The notes beneath the pieces were generated by a model that worked only from the letters and a program-made list of their open reading frames with translations, was not told the origin of the DNA and did no database searches. A program made the position numbers and the translations under genes. This document shows positions 52,487 to 61,504 of a DNA stretch of 64,000 nucleotides, piece by piece. Numbering within the stretch: position 1 is the stretch's first letter; each line of letters starts with the position of its first letter. Origin of the DNA: Edaphobacter lichenicola (lineage in GTDB: Bacteria > Acidobacteriota > Terriglobia > Terriglobales > Acidobacteriaceae); NCBI RefSeq assembly GCF_014201315.1, contig NZ_JACHDY010000002.1:744001-808000 (forward strand), given 5' to 3'.

Positions 52487-52727
52487 AGTTGTTACCTCGA
52501 TGGCCGAGAAATATACACCTGCTGGAAGCGGACACGCAATCCTGAAAACTCCCCTCGAAGCGCCTGATTATTTCGCCAGCTCCACCTTCACCATTCTCGC
52601 TCACCAGAGCTTCCCATCCGCGCGCAGCCCGTCCGCCGGCCTCCCTTGCAAGGCTCCGCCATCATCGCACCACGCAAGTTCAACTGGTCGCGAAGATACA
52701 GCCGCCAACCCGCACGCAAAACGAAGA

Positions 52728-53195
52728 TCACATCCGATGAAACGTGCGAAAGTGCATCAGCTCTTCAATCGCTATAAGTGCCAGCGTGACCAGCGATAAA
52801 ACCAACTGCACCCGCTCCATTCGAATCTTGCGCAGGGTTAGAGGCCTTTGACGCCAGAGCGCCGACGGGCGTCTGCGGAGATACCGAACACGCTGCAGAA
52901 TCGCCAGGTTCAGCAGCGCACCCACCAGGGCAAACGCAATCATGGGTACGCGAATCCAGTCGGTGTGGACTTTGTCCCAGGTCATCCCGGCCTGTGTGAT
53001 GCCGGCCAAAGCCCCTACTCCAATCACGACACGCAGACCATCCAGAGCGACAAAGAAGCTGCAGACGCTTTGCAGAAGCGCGAAGAAGAGGCTCGACCAG
53101 GCAATAACGCCCTGAGCTTTCACCGCCTTCGCCGCAGGCATTCCTAGCGACAAAGTCCCTTCCGATTCAACTGATTTGAAAGAAGCAGACAGCAT
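52728..53195 (-). CDS. Small membrane protein, about four helices
   Basis: 155 residues with hydrophobic segments at about 28-48, 53-70, 82-103 and 128-146. No motif beyond a conserved-looking RVRYLRRRPSALWRQRPLTLRKIRME basic loop. Family not recognised. The gap 52487-52727 between this and the next gene holds nothing clear. Confidence 0.62.
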   Translation of the reverse strand: MLSASFKSVESEGTLSLGMPAAKAVKAQGVIAWSSLFFALLQSVCSFFVALDGLRVVIGVGALAGITQAGMTWDKVHTDWIRVPMIAFALVGALLNLAILQRVRYLRRRPSALWRQRPLTLRKIRMERVQLVLSLVTLALIAIEELMHFRTFHRM

Positions 53196-53322
53196 CGAAG
53201 AACAAGCTCCTGGACAAGAACCTTTCCGCCACAGCCTACGTAACCGTTCGCGCGATCAAACCAATAGTTCAACCCTACCAACCTACCTGAATCCTCCAAC
53301 CGCCGCTCCCGGCATCGCGCAA

Positions 53323-53790
53323 CTACTTCGCCAACTCCGCCTTCACAATCTCGCTGACCAGCTTCCCATCCGCTCTCAGCCCATCCGCCAAAATCCGCTG
53401 CTGCACTACCTTCATCACCGCGCCCATCTCCCTCGGCGTCGGCTTCGCACCGCCCTCGGACATCGTATGAATAGCCCCCTGCACGACCCCGCGAATCACA
53501 TCCTCCCCCGCGGCCTGCGGCAGATAGCCCTCAATCATTCCGATCTCCGTCTGCTCCTTCTCCGCCAGCTCCGGCCGCCCCCCCTTAGTGAACGACTCCA
53601 CCGACTCCCTCCGCTGCTTGATCAGCGTCGTCAAAATCTGCGACTCTTCCGCATCCGTCAGCTTCTCGCGCTTGTCGATCTCTTTATTCTTCAGCGCCGA
53701 CTTCACCATCCGCAGCGTCGTAAGCCTGTGCTCATCCTTAGCCTTCATCGCCACCACAATATCCGTCTGAATCTTCTCGCCAATCGTCAT
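53323..53790 (-). CDS. yqeY: GatB/YqeY-family protein
   Basis: 155 residues. MTIGEKIQTDIVVAMKAKDEHRLTTLRMVKSALKNKEIDK is the classical start of YqeY, followed by RRESVESFTKGGRPELAEKE and the helical end with GAVMKVVQQRI. The family resembles the C-terminal tRNA-binding domain of the GatB amidotransferase subunit; role uncertain. ATG at 53790. Divergent from the aminotransferase gene, with a half copy of the modular repeat between them. Confidence 0.92.
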   Translation of the reverse strand: MTIGEKIQTDIVVAMKAKDEHRLTTLRMVKSALKNKEIDKREKLTDAEESQILTTLIKQRRESVESFTKGGRPELAEKEQTEIGMIEGYLPQAAGEDVIRGVVQGAIHTMSEGGAKPTPREMGAVMKVVQQRILADGLRADGKLVSEIVKAELAK

Positions 53791-53870
53791 CGCATCTCCA
53801 TCCAACCAATCCCCAATTATAAGTAAGCCGAGCAACGCGAGGCCCCAAGCCCTTCACCAACCAAGACAAG

Positions 53871-53924
53871 GTATACAAGTCACGAAGTGACCGCCCTCCG
53901 CGCAGGAGGCCCGTCTGGCAGGAC
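53871..53924 (+). repeat. Modular palindromic repeat element (half copy 2)
   Basis: GTATACAAGTCACGAAGTGA, then CCGCCCTCCGCGCAGGAGG and CCCGTCTGGCAGGAC, equal to the right part of the element at 58679-58900. TCAC-GAA-GTGA and CCTCC-GCGCA-GGAGG are small palindromes inside it. It lies 18 bp before the aminotransferase ATG. Confidence 0.85.
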
Positions 53925-53941
53925 CCCGCTACAATAAACTC

Positions 53942-55141
53942 ATGATCCGGAAAACCCGCCTCTTCACCCCTGGCCCGACGCCCCTCCTCCCCGCCGCCCA
54001 GTTCGCCATGGCCGCGGCCGATATCCACCACCGCACACCCGAGTTCCGCGCAATGTACACCCGCGTCCTCTCCCAGCTCAAAGAGTTCGTCGGCACCAAA
54101 AACGACGTCATTATCCTCTCGAGCAGCGGCTCCGGCGCCATGGAAGCCGCCGTCTCCAACCTCACGTCACCGGGAGATCGCGTGCTGGTGTTGACAGCCG
54201 GCAAGTTCGGCGAGCGCTGGACCGGCATCACCAAAGCCTTCGGCTGCCACGTCGACGTTGTCAGCGCCCCCTACGGCAGCACCTTCTCCCTCGACGAAGT
54301 CAAAGCCAACCTGAAGCTCGAAACCCGCGCCGTCTTCGTCCAGGCCACCGAGTCCTCCACCGGCGTCCGCCACGACATCGAGGCCATCGCCAATCTCCTC
54401 AAGCAGGAGAAATCCGAAGCACTCCTCATCGTCGACGGCATCACCGGCCTCGGCACCTCGCACCTCGACATGGACGGCTGGGGCATCGACGTCCTCATCG
54501 GCGGCTCGCAGAAGGCCGTCATGATTCCCCCCGGCCTCAGCTACCTCGCCGTCAGCGCCCGCGCCTGGGACCGCATGGAGGCCACCTACAACCCGCGCTA
54601 CTACTTCGACCTCCGCAAGGAGCGCAAGAACGCCGCCAAGGGCGAGTCCGCCTACACGCCATCAGTAGCGCTCATCGCCGCCCTGGGCGCAGCCCTGAAC
54701 TACATCGCCGCACAAGCCGCCACACCCGAAAAGCCAGAAGGCGACCTCGCCGCAGGCCGCGTCAAACTGGTCGACAACGCGATCACCTGCGCCGCCATGA
54801 CTCGCGCCGCAGCTACCGCACTCGGCCTCAAGCTCTTCGCCCCCGCAGGCTACGAAGCAGCAGCCGCCACCGCCATCGTCGCCCCCGAGGGCAGCGACTC
54901 CGGCACGCTCGTCAAGGGCCTCAAATCTCAGTTCGGCGCCATCGTCACCGACGGCCAGGGCGAGATGAAGGGCCAGCTCTTCCGCATCGCCCACATCGGC
55001 TTCTTCGACTACATGGACACCATCGCCATCCTCGGCGCGTTGGAACAAGTCATCGCAAAAACCAAGTTCCCCGCCCCCAACTTCGCCTTCGGCAAAGGCC
55101 TGATCGCCGCCCAAACCTTCTTCGCCGAACACGCCAAGTAG
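53942..55141 (+). CDS. Class V aminotransferase (serine/alanine-glyoxylate type)
   Basis: 399 residues, PLP-dependent, fold type I. LFTPGPTPLLP starts the family; SSSGSGAMEAAVSNL binds PLP phosphate; VDGITGLGTSHLDMDGWGID contains the PLP-ring Asp; the Schiff-base Lys is in GGSQKAVMIPPGLSYLAV. Related enzymes make serine or glyoxylate; paired with serA 4.2 kb downstream, it may act as the phosphoserine or serine transaminase in place of SerC (inference, no serC seen). ATG at 53942. Confidence 0.92.
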   Translation: MIRKTRLFTPGPTPLLPAAQFAMAAADIHHRTPEFRAMYTRVLSQLKEFVGTKNDVIILSSSGSGAMEAAVSNLTSPGDRVLVLTAGKFGERWTGITKAFGCHVDVVSAPYGSTFSLDEVKANLKLETRAVFVQATESSTGVRHDIEAIANLLKQEKSEALLIVDGITGLGTSHLDMDGWGIDVLIGGSQKAVMIPPGLSYLAVSARAWDRMEATYNPRYYFDLRKERKNAAKGESAYTPSVALIAALGAALNYIAAQAATPEKPEGDLAAGRVKLVDNAITCAAMTRAAATALGLKLFAPAGYEAAAATAIVAPEGSDSGTLVKGLKSQFGAIVTDGQGEMKGQLFRIAHIGFFDYMDTIAILGALEQVIAKTKFPAPNFAFGKGLIAAQTFFAEHAK

Positions 55142-55150
55142 CTATTTGAT

Positions 55151-55184
55151 CGAAAGCCACGGTCAATGTAAGCCGTGGCTTTCG
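55151..55184 (+). terminator. Terminator-like hairpin after the aminotransferase
   Basis: CGAAAGCCACGG (55151-55162) pairs perfectly with CCGTGGCTTTCG (55173-55184) around a 10-nt loop. The following sequence has no T-run. Confidence 0.65.
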
Positions 55185-55207
55185 AAGCGTCCTAGAGAAT
55201 TTCGACT

Positions 55208-55681
55208 ATGTCAGATCCTAACCACGTCAAGATCGGTTTCTACCTGGAGCAGGATGAAGACGGCTGGCCTCCAGTAACTCTTGAGAATCTTTGGGCAATA
55301 GATTTGGGCGAAGGGCGATATCGCATAGACAACATTCCGTTCTATGTGAGAGGAGTCAGTGACGGAGATCTAATCGCCGCAAAGCCAGAAGAGGATGGAA
55401 GGCTTGTATTTTCTGAGCTCGTGGAAGCGTCCCCGAACAGCACATTCCGTCTGGTCGTTTTCGATAAAGAAGAGGCACCAGCTGTTCGAAAGATGTTTCG
55501 CGATCTTGGCTGCCCGTCAGAGCTCGTCAGCGAAGGTTTCATTTCCTTACACATACCTGGCACTGTAGAGATAAAACCTATTTCGACTCTTATTGAGCAG
55601 GGTGAAGAGAACGGGCAATGGGATTTTGAAGAAGGAGTTCTTCGGCATCCGAACTCAGGTTTCAGTTATCTGCCTCAATAA
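55208..55681 (+). CDS. DUF4265-domain protein
   Basis: 157 residues. Fits DUF4265: HVKIGFYLEQDEDGWPPVTLENLWA, YRIDNIPFYVRGVSDGDLIAA and the RKMFRDLGCPSELVSEGFISLHIP segment. Often found among immunity-like genes, but here no toxin gene is adjacent. GC is lower than for the neighbours (many A/T third positions), similar to the gene at 9317-9772, suggesting foreign origin. ATG at 55208. Confidence 0.82.
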   Translation: MSDPNHVKIGFYLEQDEDGWPPVTLENLWAIDLGEGRYRIDNIPFYVRGVSDGDLIAAKPEEDGRLVFSELVEASPNSTFRLVVFDKEEAPAVRKMFRDLGCPSELVSEGFISLHIPGTVEIKPISTLIEQGEENGQWDFEEGVLRHPNSGFSYLPQ

Positions 55682-55715
55682 AATTGCCCGCGGATGGGAG
55701 CGCTTAGGTCGCTAT

Positions 55716-56924
55716 TCAACCTTCGAGCGCCCGATGCGCACCCGCCCAGAAATCCGTAAACACCGCCGGCGGCTCAGGCGAATCCATCATCCGCTGCGTC
55801 ATCAAAACACCGATAAAGTCATTCGCCGGATCCGAATAAGCCGAAGTCCCAAAGCCTCCATCCCAGCCGAATCTTCCCGGCACCATCCAGGGCTTCTCAC
55901 GTCGAAGGCTCACCGCCATCCCAAAGCCCCAACTGCTGTGATTGCCGAAGAACAACTCCGCACCCTCTCTCTGTTGAGGCGTAAGTTGATCTCTCGTCAT
56001 CGCCTCAACGGACGCCTCCGTCAGCACACGCTCTCGCCCGCACACCCCCTTGTTCAACATCATCCGGCAGAACGCATAGTAGTCATCCGCAGTCGAGACC
56101 AACCCACCAGCACCCGACTCAAACGCTGGCGCCCGGCTATATTCGCTGTCCCGCATACTGTCGAACTCCTCCAACTTCCTGCTCTCATGATTGAACGAGT
56201 AAAGACCGGGCAGACGATCAAGGTTCGACGCAGGAACGCTGAACCCCGTGTCCTTCATGCCCAGCGGATCAAACAACCGCTCGCGCAGAAACCCTCCGAA
56301 CGACCTCTCCGAAACACGCGCCACCAGAACACCCAGTACGTCGCAGCTGGTGTTGTAGAGCCACCGCTCGCCCGGCTGATACATCAGCGGCAACTCCCCC
56401 AGCCTGCGCATCCACTCATCCGTTCCGGGCGTCAGCGACGGCTGCGGCGGCCCATCGCCCCCAAGATTCCCATCACGAATCAGCTGCTGAATCCAATAAG
56501 TTCCCGGCCTAGCCATCACGCTGCCGAACCCGAATGTAGAGTTCAACAGGTCGCGCACCGTGATCGAGCGATTAGCAGGCACCGTGTCGTCGGGAGGTGA
56601 ATCCATGCGGCGGAGCACCCTGCGATTCGCAAGCTCAGGCAGCCACCGCTCCACCGAATCGTCCAGCCGAAGCTTGCCGTCATCGACCAGAATCATAGTT
56701 GCGGCCGCAGCAATCGGCTTCGTGATCGATGCAATCCGGAAGATCGTATCTCGCCGCATCGGCTCCTCTCCGTCGACAGCCATCCGGCCCATCACATCGA
56801 CCTGAACCTCCTCACCGCAAGCAACCAGCGTAACGATGCCCGGAATATCCCCGCGTTCGACATAGCCATTCATCGTCGTATGCAGATCCGCAAGTCGCCC
56901 CATGTTGAGCGCATTTGTTCTCAT
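55716..56924 (-). CDS. Serine hydrolase, beta-lactamase/esterase class C type
   Basis: 402 residues. The SxxK motif is IASITK (Ser66, Lys69), and the YxN motif is YNTS in RWLYNTSCD near 196. The third motif is an HxG-type element in the WGFGMAVS/GWDGGFGTS region. No clear signal peptide, so probably cytoplasmic; likely an esterase or D-amino-peptidase rather than a real beta-lactamase. It converges on the DUF4265 gene. Confidence 0.9.
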   Translation of the reverse strand: MRTNALNMGRLADLHTTMNGYVERGDIPGIVTLVACGEEVQVDVMGRMAVDGEEPMRRDTIFRIASITKPIAAAATMILVDDGKLRLDDSVERWLPELANRRVLRRMDSPPDDTVPANRSITVRDLLNSTFGFGSVMARPGTYWIQQLIRDGNLGGDGPPQPSLTPGTDEWMRRLGELPLMYQPGERWLYNTSCDVLGVLVARVSERSFGGFLRERLFDPLGMKDTGFSVPASNLDRLPGLYSFNHESRKLEEFDSMRDSEYSRAPAFESGAGGLVSTADDYYAFCRMMLNKGVCGRERVLTEASVEAMTRDQLTPQQREGAELFFGNHSSWGFGMAVSLRREKPWMVPGRFGWDGGFGTSAYSDPANDFIGVLMTQRMMDSPEPPAVFTDFWAGAHRALEG

Positions 56925-57073
56925 TCCAAAACCTCCCAGCCGCGTCTTCTCCGTTCCGCCGAGCCAGTCTAAGACGACATCTTCCTCACCGGCAAACAGT
57001 GGCCTGATATAAAAATCGTCCCGAAATCGAAGTAGCCGCCTGCTACTCTTTCAACAACAAGCCACCACTCGCT

Positions 57074-57478
57074 ATGCGCCGCTCAACCCAAGTCGCCGCA
57101 CCACTCCTTGCTGCAGCCGCCCTCTCCATGCTCACCGGCTGCCAGAAGCCCGAGATGCAGCGCTGCGTCGACGAGAACAACCACGTCGTAGACGACAGCC
57201 TCTGCGCCAATCTTCCCGCCAATCAACAGGGCGCGCAGCAACGCCCCGATGGCCACGGCAGCTTCCTCCCCGTCATCATCCCCTACCGCTACTACTACGG
57301 CGGCTGGGGAGACTATGGCCTCGGGAGCGTAGCCGGCGGCGGAGGATACGCTCCTGTCTCCGGTCGCAGCTACGCCAACCGCTCAGGCGTCACAATCCGC
57401 GGAGGCTTCGGCAGCTCCTTCCATGGCGAAGGCGGAGAGGGCAGCGGCGCCCACGGCGGCGCTTCAGCCGGCGAATAG
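57074..57478 (+). CDS. Lipoprotein, YgiB-like (DUF1190-type)
   Basis: 134 residues. The signal ends in a lipobox (MLTGC), then QRCVDENNHVVDDSLCANLP with two Cys, and a Gly/Tyr-rich tail (IPYRYYYGGWGDYGLGSVAGG, then GSGAHGGASAGE). YgiB-like lipoproteins regularly precede YgiC-type synthetase genes, as here, with 26 bp between. Function unknown. Confidence 0.82.
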   Translation: MRRSTQVAAPLLAAAALSMLTGCQKPEMQRCVDENNHVVDDSLCANLPANQQGAQQRPDGHGSFLPVIIPYRYYYGGWGDYGLGSVAGGGGYAPVSGRSYANRSGVTIRGGFGSSFHGEGGEGSGAHGGASAGE

Positions 57479-57504
57479 CCTGGCAAAAACGAAACAGGAG
57501 ACTC

Positions 57505-58671
57505 ATGCAGCGCATCACTCTAACCCCCCGCGACAACTGGCAGCAAAAAGTCGAGTCCGTCGGCCTCACCTTCCACACCCTCGAAAACGGCCAGCCCTAC
57601 TGGGACGAGTCCACCGCCTACAGCTTCACCTCCGCCGAAATCGACACCCTCGAAGCCGCCGGCAACACTCTCCAGGAGATGTGCCTCGCAGCCGCGCAGC
57701 ACATCATCGACCAGAAGCGTTACGCCGAACTCGACATCCCCGCCTTCGCCATCGAAGCCATCGAGTGGGCCTGGAACAACGAGCCACCCGCCCTCTACGG
57801 CCGCTTCGACCTGAGCTGGGCCGGCGCACAAAGCGGCCACGCACCCAAGCTCCTCGAGTACAACGCCGACACCCCCACCTCCCTCCTCGAAGCCGCAGTA
57901 GTCCAGTGGCACTGGCTCAAAGACATGCCATCCTCCCTCGTCTCCGCCAAGCCGGACCAGTTCAACTCCCTCCACGAAAAACTCATCGCCAAATGGAAGG
58001 ACGTCGACCCCTACCTCTCCAAGCCCATCTACTTCGCCGCGCTCGACAACCCCGAAGACCAGCTCACCATCACCTACCTCCGCGACACCGCCCAGCAAGC
58101 CGGCCTCGAAACCCTGCAGATGTTCATGAACGAGATCGGCTGGAATGACGAGCAGCAGCTCTTCCTCGACCCCGACGAGCAGCCCATGTTCTCCATCTTC
58201 AAGCTCTACCCCTGGGAGGCCATGCTTCAGGAGGAGTTCGGCCCACACGCCATCGACACCTACCCCAGCACCCGATGGATCGAGCCCATCTGGAAGATGC
58301 TTCTCTCCAACAAGGGCATCCTGCCCATCCTCTGGCAGCTCTATCCGAATCACGAGTTGCTCCTCGAATCCCACTTCGCCGACGACCCCAACGCAGCCCA
58401 GCTTCGCAACTACGTCCGCAAGCCGCTGATGTCCCGCGAAGGGGCCAACATCACTCTCGTCCGCGAAGGCTCTGCCATCGCCACCACCCCTGGCCCCTAC
58501 AACGGCAGACAAATCATCCAGGCCCTCGCCCCTGACGCGGTCTTCGACCATCGCCACACCGTCCTAGGCCTGTGGATGATCGACCAGGACTGCTGCGGCC
58601 TCGGCGTCCGCGAATCCTTCAACCCCATCACCGACAACCTGAGCTCCTTCGTCCCCCACTTCTTTCTTTAG
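57505..58671 (+). CDS. Glutathionylspermidine synthase-like ATP-grasp protein (YgiC/YjfC type)
   Basis: 388 residues. ATP-grasp ligase related to the synthetase half of Gsp. RFDLSWAGAQSGHAPKLLEYNADTPTSLLEA, FSIFKLYPWEAMLQEEFG and MSREGANITLVREG are recognisable family segments with likely Mg/ATP ligands (YNADTPT, EGAN). The amide product is not known for the YgiC group; they lack the amidase half. Located after a YgiB-like lipoprotein and just before a palindromic repeat that starts 7 bp after the stop. Confidence 0.93.
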   Translation: MQRITLTPRDNWQQKVESVGLTFHTLENGQPYWDESTAYSFTSAEIDTLEAAGNTLQEMCLAAAQHIIDQKRYAELDIPAFAIEAIEWAWNNEPPALYGRFDLSWAGAQSGHAPKLLEYNADTPTSLLEAAVVQWHWLKDMPSSLVSAKPDQFNSLHEKLIAKWKDVDPYLSKPIYFAALDNPEDQLTITYLRDTAQQAGLETLQMFMNEIGWNDEQQLFLDPDEQPMFSIFKLYPWEAMLQEEFGPHAIDTYPSTRWIEPIWKMLLSNKGILPILWQLYPNHELLLESHFADDPNAAQLRNYVRKPLMSREGANITLVREGSAIATTPGPYNGRQIIQALAPDAVFDHRHTVLGLWMIDQDCCGLGVRESFNPITDNLSSFVPHFFL

Positions 58672-58678
58672 AAGATCA

Positions 58679-58900
58679 TGTCCTGCCGGACGGGCCTCCT
58701 GCGCTTAGTCACCCCACAAACGAAGACCTGTTTGTGGGGACCCCGATTCGGCGGGCGTTCGCACGCCTCTTTAGAGCTTCGCGTGGTCCTCCCGTTGGTC
58801 GGAATCATCTCCCTTCGCGACCAACGGGAGCGTCAAACCGAAGGGGTATACAAGTCACGAAGTGACCGCCCTGCGCGCAGGAGGCCCATCCGGCAGGACA
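58679..58900. repeat. Modular palindromic repeat element (copy 3, longest)
   Basis: The outer arms TGTCCTGCCGGACGGGCCTC to 58704 and 58875-58900 are inverted (one mismatch). Inside are hairpins CCCCACAAAC/GTTTGTGGGG (58712-58739) and CTCCCGTTGGTC/GACCAACGGGAG (58789-58830), then CCGAAGGGGTATACAAGTCA and a TCACGAAGTGA palindrome. It starts 7 bp after the YgiC-like stop. No coding potential was accepted. Confidence 0.9.
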
Positions 58901-59004
58901 CCCTCATAACCCTGTCAAGCCCAAAAACAAGCTAAACCTCACGAAACAAATCGGATCGCCTTGGCGCATGAGTTTCACCGCATCCGGTAAAATAGAGGAA
59001 GAGA

Positions 59005-59050
59005 CAAAGCCCCAGCCACAGGCGAGGGGCTTTGCCTTTTAACCTGAAAG
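59005..59050 (+). terminator. Intrinsic terminator upstream of serA
   Basis: CAAAGCCCC (59005-59013) pairs with GGGGCTTTG (59036-59044), followed by CCTTTT. It may end the YgiC transcript, or attenuate transcription before serA, since it is 330 bp from the serA start. Confidence 0.7.
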
Positions 59051-59379
59051 GGAGAGACCAAAAATTACCATAACCCATGTCGATCCAATACCTTGCAAAA
59101 GCACACGCTCTAGAATCAAGACTTTACCCTTGAAGTCCACTTGAAGCCCAAAGGAAGTCCAGACTTAACCATAGAAGAATAAATACTTTGCGCAGAAAAG
59201 ACCCAGGAGGGGGAGGTACCCGGAGGCTATTCACCGCAACCCACGCGAGGCGTCGTTCCTCGGCCATAGCCCAATCCCAAGTACACTGGAGACTTACAGC
59301 GTCGTTCGTGTCTTCCCATCCCAAACCGCCGTAGCGGCCACTTTGCCCATAAGCAAGAAGAAGAGGAATTAGAAGGTCC
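59051..59379 (+). other. Long leader region before serA
   Basis: 330 bp without a gene. It contains AGTCCACTTGAAGCCCAAAG-type words, a GGGGGAGG run near 59213 and several short repeats, but no riboswitch fold that I can name. An AAGAAGAAGAGGAA stretch and AAGG precede the serA ATG. Function unclear; may hold its promoter. Confidence 0.45.
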
Positions 59380-61002
59380 ATGAAGATCGTTCTCGCCGAA
59401 AAAGTCTCCCCTGCAACCCTCGCCGTCTTCCAACAAGAACCGGGCTGGCAGATCGTAACCCCCGACCAGATTAAGAACGGCCTCGCCGCCGAACTAGCCG
59501 ATGCCGACGCCCTCGTCGTCCGCTCCGCCGTTCAGGCCGACGCCAAGCTCCTCGAGTCCGCGCCCAGGCTCCGCGTCATCGGCCGCGCCGGAGTAGGCGT
59601 CGACAACATCAACACCGACGCCGCCACCCATCGCGGCATCGTCGTCATGAACACCCCCGGCGCCAACGCCGTCGCCGTCGCCGAACTCACCCTCGGCCTC
59701 ATGATCTCCCTCGCCCGCTCCATCCCCCGCGCCAACGCCACCATGCACCAAGCCAAGTGGGACAAGAAAACCCTGCAAGGCCAGGAACTCCGCGGCAAGA
59801 CCCTCGGCATCGTCGGCCTGGGCCGCATCGGCCTCGAAGTAGCCCGCCGCGCCGCCAGCTTTGGCATGGAGATCATCGGCTACGACCCCTTCGTCGCCCC
59901 CGTCATCGCCCGCGAGAACAACGTCACCCTCGTCCCCATCGACGAGATCTTCAAAGCCTCCGACTACCTCACCCTCCACGTCGGCCTCACCACCCAGACC
60001 GAAGGCCTCATCAACGCGACCTCGATCAAGATCATGAAGAAGGGTATCCGCATCATCAACTGCGCCCGCGGCGAGCTCATCGTCGAGCAGGCCCTCGCCG
60101 ACGCCATCAAATCCGGTCACGTCGGCGGCGCAGCCCTCGACGTCTTCCACCAGGAGCCGCTCAAAGAATCGCCCTTCTACAATCTGGACAACGTCCTCCT
60201 CTCCCCCCACATCGCCGGCGCCACCGACGAAGCCCAGGAGGCCATCGGCATCCAGCTCGCCATGCAGGTCCGCGACTACCTCAAGCTCGGCGTCGTCCAG
60301 AACGCCGTCAACCTCCCCTCCCTCTCGCACGAGGAGTACAAGGAGATCGCCCCCTATATCGAGATGGCCGAACGCCTCGGTCAATTCCTCGCGCACGCGA
60401 CCCCGGGCAATCTCGAAAACATCAAGATCTCCTACACCGGCCGCATCGCCTCCGGCAAAACCGACCTCATCCGCAACGCCGCCATCGCCGGCATCTTCTC
60501 GGGAGCAGACGGAGGCAGCACCGCCAACCGCATCAACGCCGCCGCCATCGCAGCCGAGCGCGGCATCCGCATTCAGGAGGATAAGAAGGAGTTCACCATC
60601 GGCGGCGCAGGCTCGGTCCTCAAGATCGTCCTTCACTCCTCCCAAGGCGACGCCAGCGCCTCCGCAACCGTCCTCCACGGCAACTCACCCCGCCTGCTCA
60701 GCTACGACGGCATCGACATCGAAGCCCCGCTCCACGGCACCCTCGTCGCCATTCGCAACCACGACGTCCCTGGCGTCGTCGGTCGCATCGGCACCATCCT
60801 CGGCGAGCACTCGGTCAACATCGCCAACTTCGCCCTGGGCCGCGCCAACTCCACGCAAAGCCATCGCGTCCCGCAGGGCCAAGCCCTCGCCGTAGTTCAG
60901 ATCGACGTCTCCAAGGCCGCCTCGGCCACCGCCGCCGTCGAAGCCCTGCGCAAAGTAGAAGCCATCGCCAGCGTTCGCCTCATCGAACTAGGCAAACTCT
61001 AA
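59380..61002 (+). CDS. serA: D-3-phosphoglycerate dehydrogenase
   Basis: Oxidises 3-phosphoglycerate to phosphohydroxypyruvate, the first step of serine synthesis. 540 residues, long form with an intervening (ASB) domain and a C-terminal ACT domain. NAD site TLGIVGLGRIGLEVARR, the catalytic Arg in NCARGELIVE, Glu in DVFHQEPL and His in SPHIAGATDEAQ are present. The ACT domain (about 465-540, HDVPGVVGRIGTILGEHSVN) suggests feedback inhibition by serine. An AAGG precedes ATG 59380. Confidence 0.98.
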   Translation: MKIVLAEKVSPATLAVFQQEPGWQIVTPDQIKNGLAAELADADALVVRSAVQADAKLLESAPRLRVIGRAGVGVDNINTDAATHRGIVVMNTPGANAVAVAELTLGLMISLARSIPRANATMHQAKWDKKTLQGQELRGKTLGIVGLGRIGLEVARRAASFGMEIIGYDPFVAPVIARENNVTLVPIDEIFKASDYLTLHVGLTTQTEGLINATSIKIMKKGIRIINCARGELIVEQALADAIKSGHVGGAALDVFHQEPLKESPFYNLDNVLLSPHIAGATDEAQEAIGIQLAMQVRDYLKLGVVQNAVNLPSLSHEEYKEIAPYIEMAERLGQFLAHATPGNLENIKISYTGRIASGKTDLIRNAAIAGIFSGADGGSTANRINAAAIAAERGIRIQEDKKEFTIGGAGSVLKIVLHSSQGDASASATVLHGNSPRLLSYDGIDIEAPLHGTLVAIRNHDVPGVVGRIGTILGEHSVNIANFALGRANSTQSHRVPQGQALAVVQIDVSKAASATAAVEALRKVEAIASVRLIELGKL

Positions 61003-61085
61003 CGCTCCATCACCGGATGAGGCCTGAGATCGCATCTTCAAGCCTCGTCCCGCATCCCATCAAGTAAGAAACAGAGAAAGAACAC

Positions 61086-61478
61086 ATGCCGCTCTACGAA
61101 TACGAATGCACCACCTGCCACAAGCACACGGAAAAGATCCAGAAGTTCTCCGACCCCGAGATCACCGTCTGCCCTCACTGCAGCGGCCACCTGGAGCGTG
61201 TCATCTCCGCCCCAGCGATTAGCTTCAAAGGCGGCGGCTGGTACGCCGACGGCTACGGCAACGCCAAACCAAAGTCCTCGAGCAATGGCAATGGCTCAGG
61301 ATCAAGCGTCAGTGACTCGAAATCCGGCGACTCCAAGGCGGGCGATTCGAAGTCTGGTGGTTCCAAGTCTGGTGACTCCAAGTCCAGCACCGACTCCAGC
61401 AGCAGCTCTCCGGCCACCGCTCCGTCCGCCCCAGCAGCAGCGCCTGCAGCAGCCTCCTCGTCGTCAGACAAGAAGTAG
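61086..61478 (+). CDS. FmdB-family zinc-ribbon protein with low-complexity tail
   Basis: 130 residues. MPLYEYECTTCHKHTEKIQKF and TVCPHCSGHLERVISAP form the FmdB/CxxC zinc ribbon. The last 65 residues are an unstructured Ser/Lys/Gly/Asp tract (SKSGDSKAGDSKSGGSKSGD, from repeated 15-bp words) followed by Ala/Pro/Ser. Function uncertain; a regulatory role has been proposed for FmdB. 83 bp after serA, the same direction. Confidence 0.88.
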   Translation: MPLYEYECTTCHKHTEKIQKFSDPEITVCPHCSGHLERVISAPAISFKGGGWYADGYGNAKPKSSSNGNGSGSSVSDSKSGDSKAGDSKSGGSKSGDSKSSTDSSSSSPATAPSAPAAAPAAASSSSDKK

Positions 61479-61504
61479 CCGCGGCAGGCGCTCCGAGCTT
61501 CGGT

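Noticed and set aside
58679..58935. Short open frames across the palindromic element
   Set aside because: They run through inverted repeats with no family; an effect of the repeat's base composition.
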